Source of the DNA: Symsagittifera roscoffensis
Lineage: Eukaryota; Xenacoelomorpha; Acoela; Convolutidae
Direction: 5' to 3'
Length of the DNA stretch: 64,000 bases
NCBI RefSeq assembly: GCF_963678635.1
Contig: NC_087066.1
Location: 37,767,755 to 37,831,754, forward strand
The position numbers and the translations under genes are program-made. This document shows, one piece after another, positions 51,290 to 63,372 of the stretch. Position 1 is the stretch's first letter; each line of letters starts with the position of its first letter. A model generated the notes under the pieces. That model searched no databases. It was not told the DNA's origin and saw nothing but the letters and a program-made list of their open reading frames with translations.

Positions 51290-51895
51290 GGGTCGAGATC
51301 CCGCTCAAAAACCGCTCAAGATATGAGCGGTTTGAGCGGTTTTTCAGCAAGATTTCAGCGGTTTGAGCGGTTTGAGCGGTTTGGGCGGTTAGGGCGGTTT
51401 TTTTTGGAAAAACCGCTCAAACCGCTCAAATCTTGCTTAACAAACCGCTCAAAAACCGCTCATTTCTTGCGGTGATTTTTGAACGGTTTTTCAAGCAAGA
51501 TTTGAGCGGTTTTCGAGCGGCTTTTGAGCGGTCTTATAAAGAAAACCGATTAAAACCAACAAAAAAGCCTGGAAAGGTAATGTGACCCCGGGGTGACATC
51601 CCTAAACCGAAAATGCTCGAGCAAAATAACCACTAGAAAATATGTAAGATTTGAGCGGTTTGAGCGGTTTTTTTAGACAATTACGCTCAAAATCTTGCTT
51701 CAAAATGAGCGGTTTGAGCGGTTTTTGAACGGTTTAACTAAAAAAAACCGCTCAAACCGCTCAAATCTTGCGCGGTTTTTGAGCGGTTTTTTTAGTTAAA
51801 CCGTTCAAAAACCGCTCAAACCGCTCATTTTGAAGCAAGATTTTGAGCGTAATTGTCTAAAAAAACCGCTCAAACTGCTCAAATCTTACATATTT
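51290..51895. repeat. GAGCGGTTT satellite with a large foldback
   Basis: Dozens of GAGCGGTTT / AAACCGCTC units on both strands. The right half is a near-perfect inverted repeat: arms about 51638-51757 and 51775-51895, with a loop of about 18 nt and one indel in a T-run. The left part (51290-51530) is a less regular array. Such self-complementary arrays are seen in nematode genomes (recall); no coding content. Confidence 0.8.
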
Positions 51896-54800
51896 ACATA
51901 AAATTTTATTGCATCAATTATTATTCCGACTTTTGATACAAAAGTAACGGAATATTTGTGCTCGGGGTGGGTTTTTTTTTCTTCAGACAAATTTCGACTT
52001 TTCAACTAGCCATTTCTGACGGAATTTTTTTACATCATTCGAAAGGTATTGCTGTCCTGAGCTCAAATTTGAAAAGATATTTCACCTGTAACCATTTTTC
52101 GTAAAGTTACGGGGCTTAAAGATTGCCATTTTGGCCAATTTGGGACAATTAACGCGTGATATATTTCGCGCTATTAACGCGTAAGCGGAGATTTAATCCG
52201 TCTTAGAAATCGTTCCAAATTGTTTGAAAGAAGCTTATTTGCCATAATTGATTTGTTCCAATGAGCAAAATCTATTCATTTGTATGTTAAATGGCGTGTG
52301 AGGGGATGATTTCATAATAAAATTTCAAATTTTAGAAAATATTTTTCCTTACATTTTATTACATTTAACTTTTTTTTATGTTTCTACAGCTTCATAAACC
52401 TTAAAATGCAGTCGGAACATTCAAGGCTTCGCCCTGATACGAGCAGTCTTTTTTTTTACAATATCTTTTCATGATTCAGCTCGTTTTATAATCCAGTGTA
52501 ACTCACAAGATATCCAGATCAAAAGTCTATTGAACGGCCTTGTCTTTTGAATTGTTTTTGCCCATACTAGCATTTTGCCAATTTTCAGTGTTTTGCACAG
52601 ATCCGAAAGATTTTCTCCTGTTGGAAAAAAACTAAAACTATCGGCTGCGTTGTGGTTTTTTGGTCCAGCTAAGTGAGATCAACGTGTAAGAATGATACTG
52701 CTAGCTTGATTCTCCACTTTTTGTGACAGTGGTCAAGGATGGTTGCGTTGAATTCATTGTGTAGTTAGACAAAAGACTGTGATGATTTGGAAGATTTGAA
52801 AGGAGAAAAGTTCGTTTAGAGTCAAGAAATAAATCTATATTCTAGTTTTATTCTTTAACAGGCAGTTGCTTTGAAATGTCCAATGGCGTTTAGCTAGCAA
52901 CATTTGATAAACAATGGTTTTTGGCTCAAAAACAATGGTTTTTGGCTCATACAGTTGCCGTTTTTTCAGTTCTGTTTAAAGCTTGACTTGGTTTATCTAG
53001 GTTAAGTCTTGTTTTTGCTCTGATCATGAGTGTTGTGCTCCACACTTTCAGTGCAAAGTTCGCTGCTCTGATTTTTTTCGACCCATTTGCTGACTGAATG
53101 TCGAAGATAGCACCCTGGATTACTAGTGTGAGCTCCTTCCTTTTTTCTCTGGCTTGGAAAATTGTAGGTTGTGGTACAGTACTGTTTTGACTCAAATAAG
53201 AAGAAGAATTTATATAAAACCACGGTTTCAAGGTTTTCAATTCAGCAGATGCCACTGATCAAACTATATGATAAACTGTGGTTTTATTTGTCCTAATTCT
53301 GTTTTTTTTGTCGGTTGGTAGTATCCGTCGAACTTCTGCGTCTAAATCCTTCAGTTGAGAAAAATGTGAAATATTACAATGGACTCACGTAAAAACGTAA
53401 CTTGTGGATGGTATCAAGAAATCAACTGATAAAGAGAAATTTCTTCAGTTTGGGAGGTGCATTACACACTAATACCAGAAGAACATCGTAGAAGGCGCAG
53501 TTCATTGAATTTTTAGAAGCATTTCAATTCGGATTGAGCATGAGGAGGCAATATAAGTGAAGTGAAAACCGTTGGTTAGCAAATAATTGACAGAAGTTTG
53601 AACCGATAAGATTGCTTTGAGGAAACTGAATAAAATGTTCAGCGATATAGTCAAAAAGAGCCCAGCAAAGGTAAAATCAAAAGTTGATGATTATCAGATA
53701 CCATATTCATACTGGTGATGCAAAACGTTCAAACCATGTCAGAGCTTCTCAAATAAGGTACGGAACAATACGCAGCGAAATTAGTTGTAGTCAAGGCCAG
53801 AAACCTGAAAACCAAAAGTGGTCCACAAGATCCCATGTTGACGATGAAACTTCACCTATGTTGGTTTGATCGCTTCGACTTCTTAACTTAACTCGAATTA
53901 CTAGAATATATGTACTTTGATCGAAAGAACCCACCCGTAAGGTAACATCTAAGGAAATGTAGAAATGAGAGAACGAGAGCAGGACTGTCATAGGAGGTTA
54001 TAGACCAAGCTAAGACCAACTTGATTTTTTTGACATTAGAAGCGCTTCACATCTGGCAGATTAGACCGAAAAAAGAACGGGAGATGTGTTCAGCAGCAAG
54101 AAAAAAAATCCTCATTTTTTGTTGTGAAGCAAATTTCCGTAAAAACAAACATATAAAAAAATTTCGAAATAAAAACTGACTAGTTTCAATATGAGAAAAT
54201 AAAATTACTTGAAAAATTGAAGCAAAGAATAAATGAAACAAAACTGAAATGAAGTTTGAAATCTCAAACAAACGAATTAGGATCGGAACAAGTCGAAAGT
54301 TTATGAAATTGAACAAAAACTTAAATTTCTCAGGTATCAACTTTCAACATATAATGATTATAAAAATTTGGTCCTAATTTTAAATTTGCGAAGGTATGTT
54401 TGGTTGTGTGTTTTTGCTTTCAAACAAGTCTCATAATTTTTATATTCGATGATCAATTTGTAAACATTTTTTAAAAATTTTTTAAATGGATGATGCAAAA
54501 ATATGCGAAAACGTTCGTAATCTACCTGTTTAAGTCTTTCCATCTTTCCGTATTCTCCTGGCTCAGTAGGAAACTGTAAGGCGCCTCGAGGACTACTCCG
54601 AAATTGGCCCTCCAACTTCTATTTTATCAGTACTGTATCTTATAAACACATTAATTCCCTATTCCATCCGACTGTTTCTGTTCTTGTTGTTTGAAACAGT
54701 TCTCGTATGTCAGCATGCAATACCAGATTTTTCAGCAATGTGTTCTTAATCGGGTTCCGACATGTTATCACATTTTAAGTGATACCAATTCCAGTAAGCT

Positions 54801-54930
54801 TAGCATTCAACTCTCTTCTTTCTATAACACTCTTCTTTGACATCAAGAGCAGACTCCACTTCGAAACTTATGTTAGTGACGTCAATTTCCGTTTTCCTTT
54901 CATTAAAACAGACAAGTTTTCCTTAATTGT
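51896..54930. other. Intergenic stretch, no gene recognised
   Basis: About 3 kb of unique-looking AT-rich DNA. A 102-codon minus frame at 52947-53255 begins in ATG but has no recognisable domain; a few other short frames are as expected by chance. An inverted AACGCGT motif occurs twice near 52150-52185. I see no splice-patterned gene. Confidence 0.4.
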
Positions 54931-54939
54931 CTCTTAAAA

Positions 54940-55900
54940 TCACTGTAATAAAAGTTTTTTTTCTGAGAGTTTCACACAGATCAAATCATGGCAAACCGTA
55001 CGCCATATTATCAGAAATGCTTGCAAAATCGACAGGTTTTGAAAAAGTAACAAGGATAGCCGGTTAACTTGCAAATAGCTTAGAATGTTCCAACCATAGA
55101 TTGAAAAAACAACAAATTTTTTTTTCATATTAGAAACGTTTGTTTCTAGAAAAGTTTGATAAAAGCTATACAAAAAGTTAGAGACTAAACATAATCGACT
55201 GTCTTAGTACAAAAAGCAAATTGAAAAAAAAACAACTTAAAATAACGAAATGTTTTTGGAAGATGATCTAGATTGCAATGCACTGGTTGCAAGAAAAACA
55301 TCAGTTCAGAGCCGAATCTTAGATTTATGTCTGTTTCGACATACGAGAGCGAGATAACTTTACAATTTGATTGGTGAAATGAGAGACCCTTTCAAATTGA
55401 ACTATCCATAAAGCATCCACATCTTCTTGAATTAATCGAGATTCATGAAATTGAAATGGCAGGTCATCGGCAAAAAGAAAATAAGAACCGTGCTGAACAA
55501 CATTGGTCATGTCAGTAACAAAAAGATGAAAAGTATGGGGCCCAGAACACTTCCTTGTGGAACACCCAAGAAAACTGGTAACAATGAGGAGAAATTTTTC
55601 TAATTTAATTTTTTGAAACCTGTTGAAAAGGCAAGAATCTAGAAATCTCTGAAAACCTGGGCAGAGGCCATTTGACTCAAATTTAGACAGATGCAGATGA
55701 TAGGGGACAGAATTGAAAGCTTTCCGGCCGGCAAAAAAGTCGGATAGAGTAGAAGATTCGAATCGCGAGAATAATAAACTTGATCCAGATAAGAAATCAA
55801 ATGATTATCAGATACAACATTCAAACTGAACAGTATTTTTTTTTTAAATTTAGAGTCATTTGTTTCCAGGATGATTCGATAAGGGCTATACAAAAAATTA
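54940..55900 (-). pseudogene. Duplicated LINE RT fragments
   Basis: Minus-strand pieces repeat parts of the LINE to the right: 55325-55510 contains QHGSYFLFADDL, and the sequence at 55380-55580 matches 56470-56670 with about 1.09 kb offset. In addition 55155-55300 matches 55877-56010. All are broken by stops. This is a nested partial duplication of a decayed non-LTR element. Confidence 0.65.
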
Positions 55901-56036
55901 GAGACTATATACTCGACTGTCTTAGTACAAAAAGCAAATCGAAAAAAAGTTATTAAAATAATGAAAAGTTTTTGGAAGATGATCTAGATTGTGAGGCACT
56001 GGTTGCAAAATTATACTGCACATCCAGACGTCCGCT

Positions 56037-57555
56037 TTAAAATTTCCATAGGAGCAGTCGATCGTTTTCCACTAGTTGAAAACACAGAGGTAGATACGAG
56101 TAGGTCTTTAGGGCTGAGACACAATCATGATCTGAACAAATCCATTTAAAGACACGCATTTGAAATTTTTCTAATTTATTCAGAGAAGATATCGAAGGCG
56201 ACAAAACAGGAGATCCATACAGTAGAATAGAAACTATTAGTGAGTGGTATAACAACTTGTTTCATTGGTTTGCAATAGAAAAAGGAATGTTTTGGCGTAT
56301 AAAGTTTAAAATTTTGGTGCATTTGGCAACTGTTTTCTTAGAACGAAATTTCCAATCTAGATTGTGCGAGACCGTAAACCCAGGATCTTTGATAGTTTCG
56401 AAAAAAATCTTAGGTTTATGTCTGAATCTAGATGCGAGAACGAAATAATTTTACATTTTGATGGGTGAAATGAGAGACCGTTTCAAAATGACCTATCAAT
56501 AAAGGCATTCACATCTTCTTGAATTAATGGAAATTCAAGAAATTGAAATGTCAGATCGTCGGCAAAAAGAAAGTAAGACCCGTGTTGAACAGCATCGGTC
56601 AGGTCATTAATAAAAACGATGAAAAGTATGGGGCCCCGAAAACTTCCTGGTGTAACACCCGAGAAAACTGGTAACAATGAGGAGAAACTTTCTCTAACTT
56701 TAATACACTGAAACATGTTGAAAAGGCAAGAATCTAGAATTCTCATAAAAACGGGGCAGAAGCCACATGACTTAAGTATAGACCGGGGTGGAATCAAAAG
56801 CTTTCCGCACTTCAAAGTAGACGGATAGAGAAGGAAGATTCGATTCATGGGAATCATAAACTTGATCCAGATAAGATAACATTTGAGTGACTGGGCTGCG
56901 GACCTTTATGAAGCCATGTTTCTCTTTTTTGATCAATTTACTAACTCATTTTCGATAAATTTGAACATAATTCTTTCAAGTATAAGCAAAAACTTGGAAG
57001 TTTTACAAATTGGACGGTAGTGTTCAACATGCGAAAGCGAGCCACATTTGTGTAAAGGGCTGATGTGCAAAATTTTCCAGATATCAGTCCAAATTTGCCT
57101 AGTCGGGATATGCATAAACAGTTCACAGACAAGTGGAGCCAGTAACCTAGATGCACTGTGAACAACAAAGGAAGGAAGTTGGTTGGAACCCATTGAATTG
57201 GTGTCATCGCAATTCTAAAGCATGGCTTCAACATCAAAAAGAGATGGATCAAATCAGCAATAATGATTGTAGCTGCAAAGTTTGACATTTACTTCATAAC
57301 AAAATTGCTGTTTTGGGTAAAAATAGAGGTAAAGTAGAAGTTGAACGTATTAGGGATATCACCGTCACTGGTAAACGGTTGATTATTGTGATACATCAAA
57401 GAGGGAATGGGGTTAGAAAAACTACGAGAATTATAAGCTGAGGAAGATATATCAAAATTTTCTACGAATACTTGTTTTTCTGGGTAAATTGAAGCGATTA
57501 ATTTTTGTACGATTTTTTTTGCTTCCGTGCGAGCTGCAAAGATCAAAATAATCAC
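56037..57555 (-). pseudogene. Reverse transcriptase of a decayed non-LTR (LINE) element
   Basis: Consecutive minus-strand fragments in shifting frames, read from high to low coordinates. 57555-57289: linker. 57193-56933: ISPLHKCGSLSHVEHYRPI, the LINE RT entry motif. 56857-56483: GVTPGSFRGPILFIVFINDL followed by FLFADDL, the RT catalytic block. 56255-56037: YGSPVLSPSISSLNKLEKFQMR, the typical C-terminal region. At least three frame breaks. CR1/Jockey-like by motif style (inference). Confidence 0.8.
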
Positions 57556-57719
57556 ATTAAGCGCAAATTAGTATCTGTCTGATTCATCCGATGAATAATG
57601 TGTGACGAGTAAAATATGGGAAGGTTACGTCTACGGGCTCGTTGTCAAAGAACTTGTAAGCTTTATGAGTCGGTGAATCAATAACTACGAAAAACAGAGC
57701 TTGCTGGTATCTTTAAGGA

Positions 57720-58215
57720 CCGATAACTTTTGAGGATGGTTGCTGATAACCGTTTCCCAATTAATTCCCGGAAAATTGAAATCATCTTTAAGAAAAGTAG
57801 AGAACTGCAAACTTGGATTATCCAGAGAAATTGCCGAGAAATTTTCTGATTCATGTAAGCATTAGATATTTTGAGAGATAACGGTGTGGTAGTTTGACGA
57901 AAAGGGCGGCTTGTAGAATAAAATATAAAGTTTCAGGTCATCATCAAGAAGGGAATAAGAGACAGAAAAAGTAAGTTGTTTGATAGGAACATCCACAATA
58001 GTTTACAAAATTTAGTTGGATTCTGCTATTAGAACAGCTCCATATTGGCCCTTGGGCCTATCTGAACGAGTACTGAGAGTGATTGTAGAACCGAGACAAA
58101 TTTTAGAATCAGAAAAACCCTCGTGAAGCCACGTCTCATAAGAAAGGCTAAGACAATAGAATTCATAGAGAGAAACGTTGACAGTTGGTGACTTTAAATA
58201 GACTGCAGATCGATA
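57720..58215 (-). pseudogene. APE-type endonuclease remnant of the LINE
   Basis: The minus strand encodes LSYETWLHEGFSDS (58113-58160), the TETWL-type endonuclease motif, and further on DDFNFPGINW (57757-57786), the GDFN-type active-site motif. The middle is degraded. It sits between the ORF1 and RT fragments, as expected for one element. Confidence 0.75.
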
Positions 58216-58348
58216 GGCAATTCAACAGCAGACAGTTCCCTTCTGCTAGTCAGGAACCACTAACATTTACAACTATCCCTTTGTAATAGACTTTCAAATT
58301 CTTTATCCGAAAGTCTTCTTTGGACTTACCTTTCTCCCTAATCATGTA

Positions 58349-58860
58349 CTATCTGTTTGACGGTATTTCTTTTTCCGATTGGTGTTTTTTGGAAGACAGA
58401 AGACTTTTGATGTTAACGGCGCTTTCAAAGCTCTGAAGATGATGGCAACGAGCAAAGCACTTCTGCGGAAAGAGAGGATTTGAAGTTGTTATAAGTATGG
58501 GACGGCATGTTCGTTTCTCTTTGTTTTCAGGGCTTAGGCTTTTGCGCAATCTACGAATTTCAGATATGTTACTGACGCCATTTAATCCCATATGATTAAA
58601 AAGTTTGTTCACTTTGTCGGCTTCTTTCTCGATTTGTTTTAGTAAGTATCTTCAGTCTCATTTGAACCGGTAATAACCAATTTCCTTGCGTTTTGCGAGT
58701 ATTTGCCTGCAACCACATCGCTAAAGGATGGGACAGAATCTGAAACCGCTTTTGTGATTTTCTCTCCCAGTACTTCAGGAATTGTATCTTTTATAAGTTT
58801 AGGCATTAGTTCAGATACAGAAGAAGAAACCTTGTTGAAAGATTCAAAGGTTGAATTCAA
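58349..58860 (-). pseudogene. LINE ORF1 remnant
   Basis: Two frames (58860-58639 and 58612-58349) joined by a one-base shift. The second carries RRLRKSLSPENKEKRTCRPILITT, resembling the RNA-binding part of LINE ORF1 proteins. Upstream, at about 58870-58930, the minus strand reads CLWCCDSCMDQQ, which may be the end of a PHD-like finger seen in CR1-type ORF1 (weak). Start not identifiable. Confidence 0.6.
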
Positions 58861-59099
58861 CTTAGCTTAATTGTTCTTTGAAGGTAGAAAGATGTTGTAC
58901 TGTTGATCCATACAGGAGTCGCAGCACCACAAGCAGTTCCGTTTTGTTGTGCCAGTCGGTCATATTTGGAAGTTTGACCTAGAGCAACGCAAAAGACATG
59001 ATTTTGGGGTGAAATGGAATTTTTCAAATATTGGAATTGAGCATGTCATGCTCAAGTTTCTCGCAACACCTAAAAATATCAGAAAAATAAGATCAGAAG

Positions 59100-60600
59100 A
59101 GTCGAACTACAATCGCAGGAAAGTATTCAAAAATAACAGCGGGAAATTGCTATTCGCAGTTTCCGATACATAATTCGAACGAGAGTAGAGCTGACTTATT
59201 CGAAACAGAAGGCAGAGTGATCGCGAGTAAAGAAGAGATATATTAGAAGTGGACCAGAGTAAACCTTCGGTGGAAAGGTGGACAACCGAAGTCTCCCAAT
59301 GGTCCAGAACCAAAACTTGTCTCTTGAGTTAAGACTCACTTATTCAAAACTTCTTGAGTTAAACTTGATTACCCCATTAATGCTAGAGTTACTTATTAAT
59401 TTAGTTACTCAATTCTGGAGATCGTGCTGGTATGTGAGTACCCAATTTAAATTTCTTGAGTGTGTTTTTTATTGTTAAGCTGAGTTAGGGAGAGTTTTTA
59501 GGTTGATCCATCTGAAATGGATCAAAGGTCCACTGTCTAATAAAAAGAAACTATACGTAAGGTTCTGACCCTGTTTTTAACGGCATTCGCGTGTTTTAGG
59601 TATTTTGAGACCTAAGTATGGGGAAGTTCTTATTTTCTAGAGTGGGGGGTATTTTGGTAGTGGCCTTTAAGATGTAGCAATAGTTCTAGTCTCATGTCGC
59701 AAGTGAACCGTATTGGCTCCGACCGGTTGAGGTAGACAAACACAGGAGATAATGTCCCTGACTCTTGAGCCAATGGTTATAGGGCCTATTTTTCTTTAAA
59801 CTCATATGTGACTTAATTAGGCGACTGTTACATAGTGTTTTTATGGCACTCCTGGGTGTTTTTACGACATCAAGACTACGGGATCAAACCCATTTGACAC
59901 AGCTCCGGGCTACATGCCCATTCTAGAGTACGGGTGGTACGGTTCAACGGGAGCGTATTCACCTTCTGGTTGTACCGTGATAGCTTTTTAAGATAGAGGT
60001 TGGCGGTTGCAAATTGTAAAAAGGGGAGACACATTATAGTAAGTATACAATCGATATCGTCAATTTAGTTACATTAGTAGACCCAGAGTCTGGAACGATC
60101 CATCTTTAGACTGAGAACAAGAGTTGCAACGCGAGGATATCCAAATTTAAGATCGAATTAAGGTAGGTAACCTGGTCGGATTGGTTGGTGGTATCGGAAA
60201 TAGCCCGTTTTTGGAACCCGAAAGGAGAATGACCCATAAGATCGTTAGTAGGGGGGAGGAAGTTGCATGACAACCAGGTACAAGACATTTTTTTAAAAGA
60301 AAGACGACATTGGTCGCCTTTGAATTTTGGGTGTTCTAGTCCTTCTGTTTTTTGATCATTTTTTTCCACTTAGATTTTTTAAGTTTTCGGATCTAATTTT
60401 ATTGGCTTTTAACGAATTTGAGATCATAAGACACTTACTAACAAGCCGTGTTTCGACTTGCATCGGATTAATAAAGGGAAGTTAATTTCAGGGGGGTTAG
60501 TAGGTAGAACTTTCGATTTGTAGGATTGGGTTTTGGGGGGACTTTTTAATACTAGAGCTCAAGAGGTGGTACTGGGGACAGTGATCTAAGTTTCCCAACT
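59100..60600 (+). other. Presumed 5' region (LTR and leader) of the right-hand LTR element
   Basis: About 1.5 kb without a gene upstream of the plus-strand gag. Composition and position suggest an LTR and leader, but with only one end in view I cannot set LTR boundaries or a primer binding site. Several short polarity changes near 59300-59500 (CTTGAGTTA repeats) are noted. Confidence 0.3.
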
Positions 60601-60604
60601 CTCA

Positions 60605-61130
60605 GGAACAAGAGATCCGGCTGTCCAAACACCAAGGAAAAACAAGAGATCCGACTGTCCAAAAACCGAGGAACAACAGATCCGACTGTCCCAACACTTG
60701 AGGGGTCTTGGGACAGTGCGAGGTCTCCCAACACTGGTGCGAGGGGTCTGTCTTGGGACAGTACGAAGTGTCCCAACACTTGAGCGAGAGGTCCTGGGAC
60801 AGTGCGAAATGTCCCAACACTTGAGCAAAGGGTCCTAGGAGGGTTAATAAAAGTCCTGGGACAGTACGAAGTGTCCCAACACACGAGCGAAGTCTCCTAG
60901 GAGGGTTCAAAAAAGTCCTGGGACAGGAACCAAGTGTCCCAACACTTGAGCGAAGGGTCCTAGGAGGGTTTAGAAAAGTCCTGGGACAGAAACGAAGCGT
61001 CCCAACACTCGAGCAAAGGGACCTGGGACAGTAACGAAGTGTCCTAACACTTGAGCAATGGTCCTAGGAGGGTTCAGAAAAGTCCTGGGTTAGTAACAAA
61101 GTGTCCCAACACTTGAGCGAAGGGTCCTAA
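60605..61130. repeat. Hairpin minisatellite in gag leader
   Basis: Two arrays. 60605-60695: about three units of AGATCCGACTGTCCAA spaced about 36 bp. 60695-61130: about eight diverged units of CCTGGGACAGTACGAAGTGTCCCAACACTTGAG-type sequence (split here for length), several extended by a GGTCCTAGGAGGGTT spacer. Most units can fold as TGGGACA...TGTCCCA hairpins. Frames in this interval are artefacts of the repeat. Confidence 0.75.
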
Positions 61131-61408
61131 GGACTGAAACTGATTTAGATTCAAAACTGACTAATTCGACAGATGTTAGCTTTTAATACACTAAAAAAAT
61201 TTCTTTTTTCATATAATTACAAACGGATTCTGCAATAGGGACTTGTAAATATTAAAATTGTAAATAAAGAAAATTGTATAAAAAATCATGAAACGAAATA
61301 GGGTATCGATAACCGAAAGAAAAACAACCGGAACAAAACATAATCAAACCTCGTTGCAACGGAAAGCAACACTATCAAATCCGAAAGTAATGAAAAATTT
61401 CAGTAAAC

Positions 61409-61951
61409 ATGGTCAATACAAGAAGCACAAAGGAGCATAAGGCCGAGAAGAAAGCAGTAAAGGAACCAACTGTACTGGCCAGAGAAACAGATTTTGAGAC
61501 ACCAGATCAGAGTTTTGACGGGGTGGAAAGAAATACGACGGAATCAACACCAATGCCAAATGCAGAAGAACAAGAAAAGAAAACGATAGAGTTCTCACCA
61601 ATTGACATTGTAGAAGACAAAACAAGCAACATGCCGGAAACAATAAAAGACGATTCTCAAACAAAAAGAACGTCGTTCAAAGAGAGGATTGCAGCAATTG
61701 TCGGAATGAAACCAAGAGAGAAAGAAGAGGTGATACCAACGACCGAGAAAAGCAAAACACTTGGAACGGTTTCCGCAATAACAACAGAGGCCAAACAAGA
61801 CGAGGAGCAGGTCACACATGGAGCAACGGCTAACCAAAAAAAAACAATTTCGCTTGAGCTGGGCGACTTGATGGCAAAGTTGGAGCAAATCGACAAGAAA
61901 CTGAAGAACAGCGAGGAGGATCGCCAAGAGCTAAAAAAGGAAATACGATAA
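61409..61951 (+). pseudogene. gag: Gag N-terminal fragment of a second Ty3/gypsy family
   Basis: ATG at 61409 opening MVNTRSTKEHK, a start typical of gypsy gag. It is Glu/Lys/Thr-rich with a predicted coiled-coil end (LGDLMAKLEQIDKKLKNSE). It stops at TAA (61949-61951), but the same frame continues coherently into the next fragment, so this is a nonsense mutation. Confidence 0.75.
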
Positions 61952-62017
61952 AACAAGAATGAGAACCTAGACAACTGCTTCAACCTGGCAAGGGCGACGG
62001 AAGAAAAGCTACAGCAG

Positions 62018-62590
62018 ATGTCAGACAAGGTAGAAGCTACCGACAAAGAGCGAGAGAAACATATCAAGAAGGATATGGAAGAAACGAAGCAACGGTACGA
62101 CACAGTGAATGACAAGTTGTGGAATCTAGAGAACAGAATGGACACAACGAGCAAAGACCAAGCTGAAAGTTTTTGTGCCACACAGTCTAAACTAGATGCT
62201 CTCTTGAGAAACTCTATAGCACAGGACAAACTGGTAGCAGACAGACCACAAGGCACCAAAGTCGACTTTATAGAACTGCAACGGAATAAACGGGAGTCTA
62301 CACCGTTACCCCAGATTGCAACGAGCACAGGGGCAGCGGGGTCTAAGACCATTATGGTGGGTGGAACCTCAAACTCGACGAATGTACCAGGGGACTCCAG
62401 CACACACGCTAATGTAGCACTTGACGCTATGGCATGGGCGAGCACCTGGGAAATTATGAACAGGACTCTTGAAGCGTTCGCAACAAGGAACACAGACTCA
62501 AGTGACAGAGGAAGTGGTAAATCGAGAAAGACCTTCAAGAAACCCAAAGAATTCAAGGATGACTCGGATGGCTGCATTGACACTGGTTAG
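62018..62590 (+). pseudogene. gag: Gag middle fragment (second family)
   Basis: 190 residues in the same frame as the previous fragment. Coiled-coil start, variable Ser/Thr-rich centre, then FKKPKEFKDDSDGCIDT, the beginning of the capsid domain. A one-base loss near 62585 shifts the frame; the next fragment continues the capsid. Confidence 0.75.
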
Positions 62591-62595
62591 AAGTC

Positions 62596-62974
62596 ATGAG
62601 ACTACATTTAGAACAAGACAACTCGAATGACGAAAGGCAGGCCTGCTCAGCGATACTGAGCAATCTGGAGGGCACAGCGTTAAAATGCGCAATAGCGAAG
62701 AAAGAGGAGGAGCGCGATACGGTGGACAAAATCTTCGAACCAATTCGGATCAGGAATGAAGGGTCACCAAGCGATGATGAGGTTTGAAAAAAGAAAACAG
62801 AGGGACGACGAGTCAACCGATCGATTCCTGGATGATCTTGAGAGCTTGAGAAGAAGGAGTGATCCGGAAGAATTGACAAACAGAAGAAATTTCAGCATCG
62901 ACTCGAAGTTTATCGATGGTGTGAAGAGTGACGACTTGAGAACGATGTTGGCGACGTATTATACACTATCATAG
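62596..62974 (+). pseudogene. gag: Gag capsid fragments (second family)
   Basis: Two overlapping pieces (62596-62787 and 62756-62974) in different frames: MRLHLEQDN...SNLEGTALKCAIAK and QRDDESTDRFLDDLESLRRR...FIDGVKSDDLRTMLAT. Together they follow the order of the nematode gypsy capsid domain, broken by at least one frameshift and a stop at 62974. Confidence 0.75.
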
Positions 62975-63080
62975 GATAATGCACCAACCCCAGAGGAGAT
63001 GAGACAAAAGTCTAGAGACTACATGTCGATGAAACCAAAAAAGTACTCGTAGGTCGTCATGGTACATACCTAGAGACGAC

Positions 63081-63353
63081 ATGGATAAACGTAGGTCATG
63101 CGCAATTTGTGGATCAGCGGACCATCATGTTGCTGACTGCACGACGTACAAACAAGGCATGAAAAGCCTGGGATACGCGCCAGATGAAGAAGATTGGAGC
63201 CAAACGGAAGAACATGAATTTCATAGTGGCTTAATAATCAAGATAAGCGCGAGGTGCTTCTTCTGTAGTCAAGAGGGCCATTTGGGAGGCGGCGAAGAAT
63301 CAAAATTGTCCCAAACACAAACTAGCACTGGCTGCGGTACAAAATACGATTAA
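63081..63353 (+). pseudogene. gag: Gag zinc-knuckle fragment (second family)
   Basis: First knuckle CAICGSADHHVADC is intact (CX2CX4HX4C). The second begins CFFCSQEGH but loses its final Cys by a frame break. Two knuckles distinguish this family from copies A-C, which have one. Confidence 0.75.
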
Positions 63354-63372
63354 TAGACGAGCCGAAATTGAC

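Noticed and set aside
51290-51895. CRISPR array
   Set aside because: Repeats are contiguous, inverted and without unique spacers, in eukaryotic context.
52947-53255. 102-aa minus ORF
   Set aside because: No recognisable domain, no neighbours and no evidence of exons; left inside the intergenic entry.
58949-59173. 74-aa plus ORF
   Set aside because: Antisense to the 5' part of the LINE; no domain.
60552-60910. Three overlapping minus ORFs of 80-110 aa
   Set aside because: All lie within the hairpin minisatellite and are open in several frames because of the repeat.
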